From Delphinus delphis (lineage: Eukaryota > Chordata > Mammalia > Artiodactyla > Delphinidae): a DNA stretch of 64,000 bases. Below, one piece after another: positions 48,803-58,440 of the stretch (positions within the stretch are counted from its first letter, which is position 1; each line of letters starts with the position of its first letter). The notes under the pieces were generated by a model that worked only from the letters and a program-made list of their open reading frames with translations, made no database searches and was not told where the DNA came from. The position numbers and the translations under genes were made by a program. The DNA lies in contig NC_082694.2 in the NCBI RefSeq assembly GCF_949987515.2, forward strand, positions 57,720,080-57,784,079, in the 5' to 3' direction.

Positions 48803-49009
48803 TGCAAATAAATGGAATTGATTGGGTGTGACTGTGGCCATAACGGAGGTTTCAAATCCCGCAACTGTGCTCCGTGTCCGGCCCACCTCATTTTCACCTT
48901 CTCTTTGAATCAGCACCACCATGGCTGCCATTCCCTTGCACTTTCTGCTTTGGCTACCACTGTGCTTCCCCTGAGGCCAATGTGAAGGAGCAATCAGTAA
49001 AGAGGCTTG
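48803..49009. other. Unique sequence
   Basis: No feature is recognised. Confidence 0.35.
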
Positions 49010-49195
49010 AGCTGGGTACTTTTCACATTTAGGAGTTCACATAAAGCCTGGGAGGGAAGTATCACCACCTCCGTTTATAGAAGAGCAAATTGAAATTCAG
49101 AGAGGTTAATTATTTTACCCAAGGTCACACAGCTAGTGAAGTATCAGGCTAGACTGGACTGTCTGTCTCCAGTGCCCATTCTCTTTCCATAAGAG
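49010..49195 (-). mobile_element. MIR SINE, antisense
   Basis: 'cacctccgtttatagaagag', 'ttcagagaggttaattattt', 'acccaaggtcacacagctag' and 'ctgtctccagtgcccattct' give a clear antisense MIR. Confidence 0.88.
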
Positions 49196-49989
49196 CTAAA
49201 GTTTGTATTGCTCTGGTTCTGTTCCCACTGTCTCCATTCAGGAACGTCTGGGATGGTGTCGGAGGATGACATCACACCTTCCCAGGATTACAACAGGATT
49301 ATTCCGTCTAGACTCTCAGCCTACCTCTATCCTGCCTTTCCCTTGATTTTGTCGTTGCTGTTTTCCAGTAGATCCCTAGACCACTTCTAGTTGGTCAGGA
49401 GCTCTGTGAAGTCCTCACAGGAGTAAATGAAGCTAAAGATTTTCAAAAGGAGTAAGAAATCTGTAAGAATTGAGAATGACAGTTTGTTCTAACTGTCCTC
49501 CTTTGAAGGCTACGTCATTCCTACCTTGCCCCAACAACATCACTCTGCATAGTAACACCACGGCATTGCTCTCCATTTCAAAAAATTTTGTGCCTATTCC
49601 TGGATCTGTGATTCTACTAATTGATTATAATCACTCAAATAAGCAAATCGATAGTAGTAATTCTTTTCCTTTTGATACTAGTAATTCCTGCCAAGTATGT
49701 AGGGTCTCTTAAGTTCTTAAAAACTATCACATAATCATAAAAGAGGTAGAAAAACTATCCCAGCTCCAATTGCCTTTAAGTAAAAGTAGTTCCAATTAAT
49801 TATACTTATTAAAACTCTCGGATGTGAAGGTTTTTTCAGAGAGTGGGTTTGCGCTGAGCCGCGCTACACAACTCCACGGGGCACTAACTACGTTGAAGTC
49901 TGGGGGAGTCATTGAGATAGTGCAATGCAGTGGCATCTTCCAAAAAGGAGGCAGTGAAGTGATAAGGTTTAAAGCCCTGGGTTGTATCT
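49196..49989. other. Unique sequence
   Basis: No supported gene. A CpG-containing patch lies near 49850-49880. Confidence 0.35.
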
Positions 49990-50112
49990 CTGGCTGCAGT
50001 CAGAATTGCCAGGGGAGCTTTTCAGACCAATGCCTGAGCCCTATTTGAGGCAATTAAGTCAAAATCTCTGAACGTGGATCTAGGTATCAGTAATGCTTTA
50101 AAACCACTGGTT
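49990..50112 (+). mobile_element. MER5A fragment (hAT-Charlie)
   Basis: 'cagtcagaattgccagggga', 'atgcctgagccctatttgag', 'aagtcaaaatctctgaacgt' and 'gctttaaaaccactgg' follow MER5A-type sequence to its terminus. Confidence 0.72.
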
Positions 50113-50240
50113 TAGAGTGTGGGATCTAGAGCTTTGGAACCTGAATTTGAACCCCAGTTATTAAATTCTCTAAGCTTCATGTACTTCACCTGCAATATGA
50201 GGTTATGAATTGTTCTTACTTTATAGGACTGTGAATATAA
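50113..50240 (+). mobile_element. MIR SINE, sense
   Basis: 'gagctttggaacctgaattt', 'gaaccccagttattaaat', 'cacctgcaatatgaggttat' and 'ctttataggactgtgaatat' match the sense MIR directly after the MER5A terminus. Confidence 0.82.
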
Positions 50241-50629
50241 TCTCTATCGTTGTACCTCTCTTCTGGTGAATATTTTTAAATGATTAAGCATTTTTTATTA
50301 TTATTAAGAAACATATTACTGCTGTTCTAATACATTAATCTTTTTAAAAATAAAAAAGCATAATGTACTCTCATTTAGGTTCATTTTTTCTCAGAGATTC
50401 GAAAGGGATATAAAATATGATTAATAGAGAATGAGTCAGAAGATCATTCATTCAGTTAAACCTGCAGAAATCCTACTAAACTCTGAATGCGGAGAGTCCA
50501 CTAAAGATAACACCTGGCTAATGTCTGGAGTTCTGCCCTTGGCTAACTTATCTTTCCATTTGAACCACACTCTGCTTTAGCTCATACATCCACATTATTT
50601 CAACTCTCTCTCAAATACCATGCCTGAAT
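50241..50629. other. Unique sequence
   Basis: No recognisable feature. Confidence 0.35.
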
Positions 50630-51820
50630 TTCAAATTTCAAGAAAGATGAATTCAAAGAGGTCCATACTGAGACACATTATAATCAAACTTCAGAAAGAC
50701 AAAGACAAAGGGAATTTTAAAAACACAAGAGAGAGGCAATTCATCATATACAATGTATCTTCAATAAGATTATCAATGTATTTCTGATCAGAAACTTTGG
50801 AGGCCACAAGACAGTGGGCCAATATATTCAAAATGCTGAAGGAAAACAACTGTCAACCAAGAATCCTATATCTGGCAAAATTATCCTTCAAAAGTGAGGG
50901 AGATATTAAGATATTCCCAGATAAAGAAAAGTTGAGGGAGTCTGTTACCACTAGACCCACCTAGCAAGAACTGCTCAAGGGAGCACTTGCAGGGTGATAA
51001 GACAGGATACTAGATAGTAACTGAAAGCTCTAAGGCAAAATAAAGATCGCAATAAAGAACAACATAAGGGCAAGTATAATAGCTTGCATTATTGTAACGA
51101 CTGTGGAGTTTGTACAAGTGGAGTTGGTAACTACATTTTTGTTTTCAACATGATTTATGAGACTAATACATTAAAAATTAGGGTCTCAATAGATATGAAA
51201 GATAGATTTCATACAAAGTATCTTTTCTGACCACAGTGGAAGACAGAAATCAGTAAGAGAGGTAAAACTGGAAATTTCACAATTTTTTGGAAATTCAACA
51301 ACACATTATTAAACAACCAATGGATCAAAGAAAAACTTACAAGTGGAATTAGGAAATACTTAGAGATAGATGAAAATTAAAACACAATTTGCCAAAACTT
51401 ATAGAACATAGCAAAAGCAGTGCTTAAGGGGGAAGTTTATAGCTATAAATGCTTACATTAAAAAAATAAAAACAAGAAAAATCTCAAATCAACAACTTAA
51501 TTTTACAACTTAAGGAACCATATAAAAAAGAACAAACTAAACCCCAAGCTAGCAGAAGGAAGGATATAATGAAAGTTAGAGTGGAGATAAACAAAGTAGA
51601 GAACAGAAAATAATGGAGGAAATTATTGAAATCAAAAGTTGATTCTTTGAAAAGACCAATTGACAAATATTTAGCTAGATGAACTAAGAAAAAGGAGAAC
51701 TATTACTCAAATGAGCAATGAAGATGAGGACATTACTAGTGATTCTACAGAAGTAAAAATGATATGAAGAGATTACTTTGAACAACTGTACACCAACACA
51801 TAACCATTGGATAACCATTA
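50630..51820 (+). mobile_element. L1M internal fragment: ORF1-ORF2 junction plus part of ORF2, sense
   Basis: The first part ('caactgtcaaccaagaatcc', 'ttatccttcaaaagtgaggg', 'agatattcccagataaagaa') is the ORF1 3' region of an old L1. The second part ('acaagtggaattaggaaata', 'cagtgcttaagggggaagtt', 'ccaagctagcagaaggaagg', 'gttgattctttgaaaagacc') lies well inside ORF2. The endonuclease-coding start of ORF2 appears to be missing between them at about 51100-51200, an internal deletion. There is no 3' end. Confidence 0.82.
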
Positions 51821-52469
51821 AAATTTAACCAATTAACATTTGATAAGTATTCTTGGGACATAGCATTAATACAAAAGCTAAGTTGTACTGTGCTAATCTA
51901 GGAATCAAAAAAAAAAATCTAAGCCACTCTAAAACTGTTATGGAATCAAAGTGGAGCTGGTAGAACTTGCTGGCATTACAGTGGATACATGTCAGCTTAG
52001 TTTTCTTATCCTCAAGCAAGTATGCTTTCTCTGAGAAGAGAAAGTGAAAGAAAAAATAAAGAAAAATGAACAAGAAACTGAGAAACACAAATTAATAGGT
52101 AAGTAATGGAAAAATGGGAAAGGAAAGTAACCAGGGAGATAAGGAAAAGTAAGAAACAGTCACAGCAGCTTGTAATCAAGACTAAGAAGCCTCTGCATTT
52201 GTTTCTTTCCTCCAGCTGCAAGGCTTCAGCTCTGGACCAGCTCTTAAATTAGTTTTACACTTCACTTAACATTTCAAGGGACACTGCAGGCTGATGTGTC
52301 TGCCAGACCCTCTTCAGGAAACTGAGGAATTATGAATAGAACCATCATGAGAAGAAAGGAGGGCACAAACCAATGGGCTTTATCACTGACCCTGAAATAG
52401 ACACACATAAATCATGGTCATTGAAAGAAAGTCTCTGTGATTAAGTTACCCAAGACCATTGATGTTACA
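51821..52469. other. Unique sequence
   Basis: No recognised feature. Confidence 0.35.
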
Positions 52470-52530
52470 ACCCCTGTTTCTCACCTGTGCTCACATGTTA
52501 GAATCACCTGTGGAGCTTAAATATATATAT
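52470..52530 (+). mobile_element. MER5A-like 5' end fragment
   Basis: 'cctgtttctcacctgtgctc' and 'gttagaatcacctgtggagc' resemble the MER5A start. The element is cut off by low-complexity sequence. Confidence 0.45.
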
Positions 52531-52550
52531 TTAACTATTTTTTTATTTCC

Positions 52551-52559
52551 CCCCCCCCC
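52551..52559. repeat. Poly(C) run
   Basis: A run of about nine to ten C follows a T-rich stretch, just upstream of the ERV. Confidence 0.85.
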
Positions 52560-52591
52560 AATCCAGCAGCATTTTCTGAATGCTCTGATCT

Positions 52592-52917
52592 TGTAAAAAA
52601 TTAATAAACAGAAACCTCAATTAAATAGAATTGAGAGACCATGAGGGGGAGCTCACACTCCCTGTGATGAAAGCAAAGCCCAACAGGAAGAAGTCTCCTC
52701 TTCTTTCCCAACAAGGACTCAGCCAATGAAGGACCATGGAGTCTCTGTTTACTAGAGCCCTCTCCACTTCCTTTTCTTCTCTGTAAAACTGTCCTCCTTC
52801 CCTTGCCATGGGGGGATTGCCATGGTTGCAGACCCCAAACTGCAATTCTCTGCTGATCCCAGATAAACCCGTCTTTGCTGGGGAAATATCTTGCAGTCTA
52901 TTTGTTTCAGGTCAACA
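52592..52917 (+). repeat. ERV 5' LTR
   Basis: It starts TGTAAAA and ends GGTCAACA, giving TG...CA termini. It aligns with the 3' LTR from end to end apart from small indels ('caacaggaagaag', 'ctccttcccttgcc', 'caattctctgctgatccca', 'tttcaggtcaaca'). The TATA box is degraded (CTGTAAAA) and the AATAAA of the 3' LTR reads AGATAAA here, so both core signals are mutated in this copy. Confidence 0.9.
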
Positions 52918-52945
52918 TTTCGGTGGCCAATAGAGGGACCAGAGA
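52918..52945 (+). promoter_or_regulatory. Candidate primer-binding-site region
   Basis: The bases right after the 5' LTR (TTTCGGTGGCCAATAGAGGG) occupy the PBS position and contain TGG, as a site complementary to a tRNA CCA end would. I cannot assign the tRNA. Confidence 0.45.
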
Positions 52946-53437
52946 AGACTCCCAATGGTTCTGGGGCTGGTGAGCAAACAGGTGTGGTACCCACAGTTGA
53001 GCCCATTGTCATTCACTGCTTTTCTTGCCAACACTGGGTTTGAAGTATGTCTTTGTCCTCTTTGCATTTGAAGTTCTCCAGGCTTTATTCAGGATCTATA
53101 TAAAATTTTCATCTTTCTGGTTAAGGCCATGTTCTGTATGCAAATACTCATTTTTTTATTTAATCTTGAGATCAAATTTTCAACTGATGCTGGCTGAAAT
53201 TGCCTTTGGTCCAATTCCTTTGGAAGGGGTGCTTCAAATGAAACTCTATCAGGTTTACAGCCTTAGGCCTATTCCTTTGGAAGAGCTATTTTCTGGAAAC
53301 AGGCTGAAAAGCCCTTGGCCTGGCTCCTCTGGGACCAAACTGTTTCCTTTGAATTGGGTGGAATTGTCTTGCAAGCTGTTTGAATTGAGCCATTTGTGCT
53401 GTAAGCTGTCTAAGCTGTTTGAAAATTTTTCTTTCTT

Positions 53438-53456
53438 CTAGAGGAAAATCCTCTAG
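53438..53456 (+). promoter_or_regulatory. Perfect 8-bp hairpin just upstream of gag ATG
   Basis: CTAGAGGA, a 3-nt AAA loop and TCCTCTAG form a perfect stem (53438-53445 and 53449-53456), ending three bases before the presumed gag ATG. A polypyrimidine run with AG (TTTTTCTTTCTTCTAG) overlaps it and resembles a splice acceptor. Function is unknown. Confidence 0.5.
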
Positions 53457-53459
53457 GAA

Positions 53460-54955
53460 ATGGGATCCCTAAGTGTTCTGAGGGCATCCCCCCTGCAAGG
53501 ACTCCAGCTGATCTTATGTTTAAAAACTAAGGTCCTTCCTCATGCACATTTTTAACTAAAGGGAGGGGCCTGACCTAAAGCAATTTAACATATCAATGGC
53601 CATTATGGGGAACTTTTGAAATCCTCAAACTTAATTTCCTTAAAACCAAGTTGAACTACAATCACAAAAATTTCCAGAACTGAGTAGAATGCTTATTTCC
53701 ATTTGTAATTTGAGGCTTCCCAATGTTTTCAGGAGTCTAAAATTGCCTCTCTACAAAACAAGATGTTAAGATTAACTGAAGCAAAAAAACACTTAAATAA
53801 AGATAAAATCAAAGCCTCAGGCTCTCCTTTCTTGGCTTCTTTGTTTCAGGCTCCACCTCCTGCGCCATCTTCTTCCTTCCCTTCTAAGCAGCCTAAGCTT
53901 CCACTATACCCTCAATCCCCCCATACTAATTCTCCCACCAAACTTTCCCTTTCCTCTGAAACTCTTCCCCACTCTTTTCCTCTGAATTTTTCAGAACCTG
54001 TCTCTTTAAAGTTAAGGCATCTGAGGATATAGAGGCTAAACACTAATTTCATCGTCTCCCTAAAGTTGAACTGTGTTCCACAGTCAAAGATTTTCCCAAA
54101 CTGAAGATCCTCACAGATTTTCTGAGGAATTTAATATAGTCCTTCAAACTTATCAATGTGGTTTCTCTAATTTATATCAGCTAGTTCATGTGCTAGTTAG
54201 CAAAGGCAAGGCCCAGCATTGGATGAAAATCACTGAATAGTGTAAGGCCAACTGGCCCGAGGCAGGGGAACACAATCAGATTCACAGGTTGCATCAGACC
54301 AAAACTCTCCGGACCACCCAGGTGCAGGAACTGACCTGGGGACTTTCCACCCGGCCCAGCCTTCCAGCCTTTCAAGCTGGGGGACTAATGGTCCCAAGGC
54401 TGATGCAACCAGCACCAGATATTGCCACGATACCCGAAGGGACCACCAAATAAGGAATACCCTGCGCCCTCGCAGACTCACCACACCCCTTTCCCTTCTT
54501 CCCCTATAAAATCTTGCCCAACCCTCGCCCAGGTGCGACTTCTCTGGCCCCTTTCTCGCGGACCAGTGAACCTCGCCGGGGAGCGCTCCCTAATAAAGCT
54601 CACTTGAAGCTTTCCTCTGTTTCGCGGTGCCGTTTGTTAAGATCCGACCTTACAAATAGGAATGTCATCCATTGGAAAAGATACCTCCAGAAGAACTCTC
54701 TGTAACCTCACTGAAAAGGCTCCTATCAAGTATTGCTAACCAAGCCTTTTGTTGCCAAATTCCCAGGAATAAACTCTGGGATTCACGTGACACACTTAAA
54801 GCACCAAACCCTGACTGGGCCTGCACATCATCTAGTGACTTGAACACACAATTTTCCTGAAACTGAAACAGATTTGGAAAAATATTCAGACACAGGCCTG
54901 TTGGAAGTTTGTCATCGAACTTCTGAAGATGACACAATGCTTCAGATGATCTCCA
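53460..54955 (+). pseudogene. ERV gag remnant, broken and interrupted by a solo LTR
   Basis: A likely gag start is the ATG at 53460 (ATGGGA, a Gly second codon as needed for myristoylation). The matrix part is broken by several stops. An open piece at 53763-54032 encodes a basic start and then a proline/serine-rich stretch (PPPAPSSSFPSKQPK), which is typical of the region between matrix and capsid. A capsid-like piece lies just before 54240 (EDPHRFSEEFN, then YQLVHVLV). At 54241 a solo LTR is inserted, and gag-like sequence resumes after 54655 for about 60 codons. Gag proteins assemble the virus core; this copy cannot. Assignment as class I (gamma-like) rests on the capsid-like piece and is moderate. 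Confidence 0.72.
54241..54654 (+). mobile_element. Solo LTR of a second ERV family, nested in gag
   Basis: It starts TGTAAGG and ends CCTTACA, a perfect 7-bp inverted terminus. A perfect 5-bp TSD, AATAG, lies at 54236-54240 and 54655-54659. The core signals are clean: TATA-like CCTATAAAATC (about 54504) and poly(A) signal CTAATAAAGCTC (about 54590). It is GC-richer than its surroundings and unrelated in sequence to the flanking ERV LTRs. With no internal sequence, it is the product of LTR-LTR recombination of a provirus inserted into the older ERV. Confidence 0.93.
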
Positions 54956-55176
54956 ATGTCTTCTGATCTTGATAACATATGGACATTAGATAAAAAGTGC
55001 CTTAAAGTTCTCCCTCTTTGTTACTAGATCGTGACTTTAACAGGTTTCCAGTTTGTGCGCTTTCTGAGGCACTACACCCGGAAAATGCCCTTCTTGACAT
55101 TGAGAGACAAAAAGATGCTGAAACTAGAAAAACCTGACTCTTGATTAGAGACAGCTTCAAAGAAAAAATCTTGATC

Positions 55177-55188
55177 AAAAGGGGGAAA
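55177..55188 (+). promoter_or_regulatory. ERV polypurine tract
   Basis: AAAAGGGGGAAA directly precedes the 3' LTR, the expected position of the plus-strand priming site. Confidence 0.85.
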
Positions 55189-55503
55189 TATAAAACATTA
55201 ATAAACCTCAATTGAGTAGAGTTGTGAGACCGGAGGGAGAGCCCTCACACCCTGTGATGATAGCAGGTCCCAACAGGAAGAAGACTTCTCTCCTTTCCTG
55301 GCAAGGACTCTGTCAATGAAAAGCCATGGACCCCTTGTTTACCAGAGCCCACCCAACGTCCTTTTCCTCTCTATAAAAGTGTTCTCCTTCCCTTGCCCTG
55401 AGGGGACTGCCATAGGTGCAGACCCCACACCGCAATTCTCTGCTGATCCCAAATAAACCCATCTCTGCTGGAGAAATATATGGCAGTATGTTTCAGGTCA
55501 ACA
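55189..55503 (+). repeat. ERV 3' LTR
   Basis: It aligns with the 5' LTR and ends GGTCAACA. The first two bases are TA instead of TG. It retains a TATA-like CTCTATAAAAGTG (about 55370) and an AAATAAACCC poly(A) signal (about 55450), so its core signals look better preserved than those of the 5' LTR. Confidence 0.9.
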
Positions 55504-56104
55504 ACCTCATTTATCTGACAGCATAAAGCAATTTACTAAATTGTTTTTAACACACGTTCAAAGCACTGTGTAATAACTTTTTTTTCTTATTTCATTTAAT
55601 TTTAGCCACAGCCCTACAAGGAGCTCAAGTCAGCCTGAATCCAATGTCATTCAGTCGTTGATCCAAAGTCCAATATCATACCTCTTTTATTGCTCTTCTC
55701 AAAGGCATTTGAGTATCTTGTACTCCACAGTCGGTACTATGCTGTTTGTATGGAATGAATATCAGTGACAATATCATCCTTTTATCCTGCATTTGTGGAA
55801 GAAAACTTGCCTATGCCAGAAACAGAAGGAACTGTCTCCCGCTACTATTCTCCTCATGTCTTCTATGGGGGAAACTTCCAGCGGTATTAATCACTGTGCT
55901 TTTGAGGACATACAGTGTGATTATACATATCTTCCTAAATCCTTATGTCTTATTTTAATAGGCTGTCAACATTCTTAGTTGTCATCATAGCAAAGCTTTA
56001 AGATTCTTTTTTTTTTTTTCATAATCAAAGCACCTCACAAAGTGCTTAAGTGAATGACGGGATTTCCCAAAGACACGTTCAAGCACTACTGATAGTATTC
56101 CCAA
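55504..56104. other. Unique sequence with a possible MIR
   Basis: A degraded antisense MIR may lie at 55545-55690 ('gccacagccctacaaggagc'). Otherwise nothing is recognised. Open stretches at 55746 and 55793 have no domain. Confidence 0.35.
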
Positions 56105-56310
56105 AATAGAGATGTAGGCATGAAGTAGTGGAAAGAATCCTGAAGCTGCATTCAGAAGATACAGACAAAAACTAACGTGGAATGCTCCCAAACTGCATGA
56201 CCTTATGCAGTCATTTAACCCTTATGAGTCCTGGTGTCTTTACCATGGAGATGGTAGTTCCTGCCCCAGCCAGACCACAAAGTGGTATAGTGAGCACATA
56301 GGAGGCCCTA
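56105..56310 (+). mobile_element. MIR SINE, sense
   Basis: 'ggcatgaagtagtggaaaga', 'gcatgaccttatgcagtcat', 'ttaacccttatgagtcctgg' and 'gagatggtagttcctgcccc' follow the sense MIR. Confidence 0.67.
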
Positions 56311-56944
56311 TTTAGGAGGGCATTTTTTTTTTGACAATGCAAATGGATATGTTTATGCCCCTTCCCTCTCTACCCCTCTCCATGAGGTACCTGGACTCTC
56401 AAAGCACCAGCACCGCAGACACGGCTCTGTGGGAGTAGAAAACCCAAGGTGGCAGAGTGAGACACTCAGTGAAGACAGGCTGAGGTCAGAGATTAGCCTG
56501 GGATAAAGGAATTAGAGAAGACAGTGATACAGTAGGGTAAAAGAATCAGAGAAAGGTAACACATACCTTCACTAAGCTTGCTAGAAGCTCTTTTGCAAAA
56601 TATTGAGTCTACTTTTTGTAAGGATACATGTTTGATGACATGTTTAAGTTTTCTTTATGGAGAAATCAAGGGCTTCTAAGAAGAAATAGGGACAAGGCTA
56701 ATCAGAAAGGCTACAACAGAAAACTTCTTTGAAAAGGCTAAATTATTTTGGGAGAGAAAATCAACACTTGATCCCCAGCTGCTGAAAACATATGACCAAT
56801 GATGACCAACAATACAGTACCAGAAACAAAAGGAAGGAAGAGAGCCCTGGGAAGTCCAAAATGCTTACTGACATTTGTGTAACTTTTTCCATCCTTATAA
56901 GGAAAAGGAACAGTAAACTAATCGACTGGAAAAAAAGAAATGTA
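56311..56944. other. Unique sequence
   Basis: No gene or repeat is recognised apart from a T run at 56322-56332. Confidence 0.4.
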
Positions 56945-57070
56945 TGGGTATCAGAATCCCCTGGGGAAATGTGTAACGCAAAGGCCTATGCCCTACCCCA
57001 CTTCAAGGAGCCTGGGCCTCTGTGGGATTTATTAGCTATCCAGGTGATTAAGATATGCAGCAAATTTGAA
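56945..57070 (+). mobile_element. MER5A fragment (hAT-Charlie)
   Basis: 'gtatcagaatcccctgggga', 'ctatgccctaccccacttca' and 'agctatccaggtgattaaga' follow MER5A in sense orientation. Confidence 0.72.
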
Positions 57071-57198
57071 AAATAACTGCACTTAATTTTCCTCTGCCAG
57101 GTGAATGCATTTGCCCCTTAATTAGTCTGCTTGACTCCAGCTTCTCTCTATGACAATCCCTTCTTCAGCCAGTCAACAAACCTGAAAGATTCCAAGCT

Positions 57199-57233
57199 TA
57201 AAAAAAAAGAAAAAAAAAAAGAAAAAAAAAAAG
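57199..57233. repeat. A-rich tract with about 11-bp period
   Basis: Three A runs of about 8 to 11, each ended by a G, are spaced close to one helical turn. Confidence 0.9.
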
Positions 57234-57239
57234 TGGCCA

Positions 57240-57380
57240 CTTTTCACACTTAACAGTAAGTCCAAACTTATTACGCATTTAAGGCCCTTCAAGATTTGGC
57301 CTTTGTAGTCTTCTCCAGCCTCATGTTTCATCACTCCAATTACATGCACATTTCCCTAATGTACAACACTTTCTCAGAGT
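57240..57380 (+). mobile_element. LINE L2 fragment, sense
   Basis: 'aagtccaaacttattacgca', 'aaggcccttcaagatttggc' and 'cttctccagcctcatgtttc' match the L2 sense strand. Confidence 0.6.
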
Positions 57381-57394
57381 CCAGGTTTTCTTCA

Positions 57395-58440
57395 TAATCA
57401 TTCACAGAGTCATTCAAAAATTACTGAGGTTTTACCATCATTATAGCATTTGATCTAATGCGGGGGATAAGGTGGTGAAGAAATGGAAATCATACCCATT
57501 CTCAAGGAGTGAAAAATATAAAACTGACTGCATTTAATTTCATTAGAATTGGGATAAATGCTGCGAAAAGTAACTTGTATGGTGTTAGGAAAGCAGATAA
57601 TGGGGGCCTCGTGTGGCCTGGGAATTTTCCGAGGTGTTCTCCTCAAGGAAGTGATTTTCCAGCTAATGTTTGAAGTTTGGATCGAAATTACCAGATAAAT
57701 AGCAGGAAGTTCAGAGGAGCCTTTAAAGACAGGGAACAGAATGTGCAAAAGTCGTGTGATGGAGGAAAATAATATTTTCAAGGAACTAACAGAAGGCTGG
57801 ACAGGTTAAAACTGAAAAGAGGGGCTTCCCTGGTGGTGCAGTGGTAGAGAATCCACCTGCCAATGCATGGGACACGGGTTTGATCCCTGGTCTAAGAAGA
57901 TCCCACATGCCACAGAGCAACTAAGCCCTGTGCACTACAACTACTGAGTCTGCACTCTAGAGCCCGCGAGCCACAACTACTGAGACCACGTGCGGCAACT
58001 ACTGAAGCCTGCAGCCTAGAGCCGGTGCTCTGCAACAAGAGAAGCTACCGCCATGAGAAGCCCACACACCACAACGAAGAGTAGCCTCTGCTCACCGCAA
58101 ATAGAGAAACCCAGCACGAAGCAACGAAGACCCAACACAGCCAAAAATAAATTTATAAATAAATTTATTAAAAAAAAACAAAAAGAGAGAAGAGATGGGT
58201 AGTCAGAAACAAAGTCAGCGGCAGGGGCAGAAACCAGTCAATGTAAGCCCTTATTAGTCATACCTTTTCTTTATCCTAAGGAAAATTGAGAGTTATTGCA
58301 CACTTTTAAGCAGAGAATTGTCTCAGACTTGCATTTTGAAAACTTATGCTGACCACAGTGTAAGGAATGGACCACAACGTAAGGACGGGCAGTAGGGATT
58401 ATACACTACTTTACAGAAGACTGTTACCGTGCTCCAGGAG
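57395..58440 (-). mobile_element. LINE L2, antisense, split by a long-form CHR SINE
   Basis: The left part contains 'ctcctcaaggaagtgatttt' and 'gacagggaacagaatgtgca'. The right part resumes after the SINE with 'gtaagcccttattagtcata', 'gcagagaattgtctcagact' and 'cttatgctgaccacagtgta'. The order is the complement of an L2 3' third. Removing the SINE joins the two parts. Confidence 0.75.
57822..58180 (+). mobile_element. CHR SINE, long form, sense
   Basis: The head is GGGCTTCCCTGGTGGTGCAG and the B box is changed (GGTTTGATCCC). The body keeps the extra 'ccacaactactgagaccacg' repeats and the terminal 'cgaagacccaacacagccaa' block missing from the young copies. The tail is AATAAATTT-rich and then A. 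A short AAAAGAG flank match suggests a 7-bp TSD. It is older than the short copies. Confidence 0.95.

Larger units (their letters stand above)
52592..55503 (+). mobile_element. Internally deleted class I endogenous retrovirus
   Basis: Two direct LTRs (52592-52917 and 55189-55503) enclose about 2.27 kb that contains a leader, a gag remnant and a polypurine tract. Flanking tetramers ATCT and ACCT are a possible diverged 4-bp TSD, the class I size. The internal region includes a later solo LTR (54241-54654); without it only about 1.85 kb remains, against several kb in a full provirus. No pol or env is recognised. By eye the LTRs differ at roughly 15% of positions, so the insertion is old. It is non-functional. 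Confidence 0.88.

Noticed and set aside
53763..54032. Proline-rich protein as a host gene
   Set aside because: It lies between ERV LTRs in the position of the gag matrix-capsid linker, so it is a retroviral remnant.
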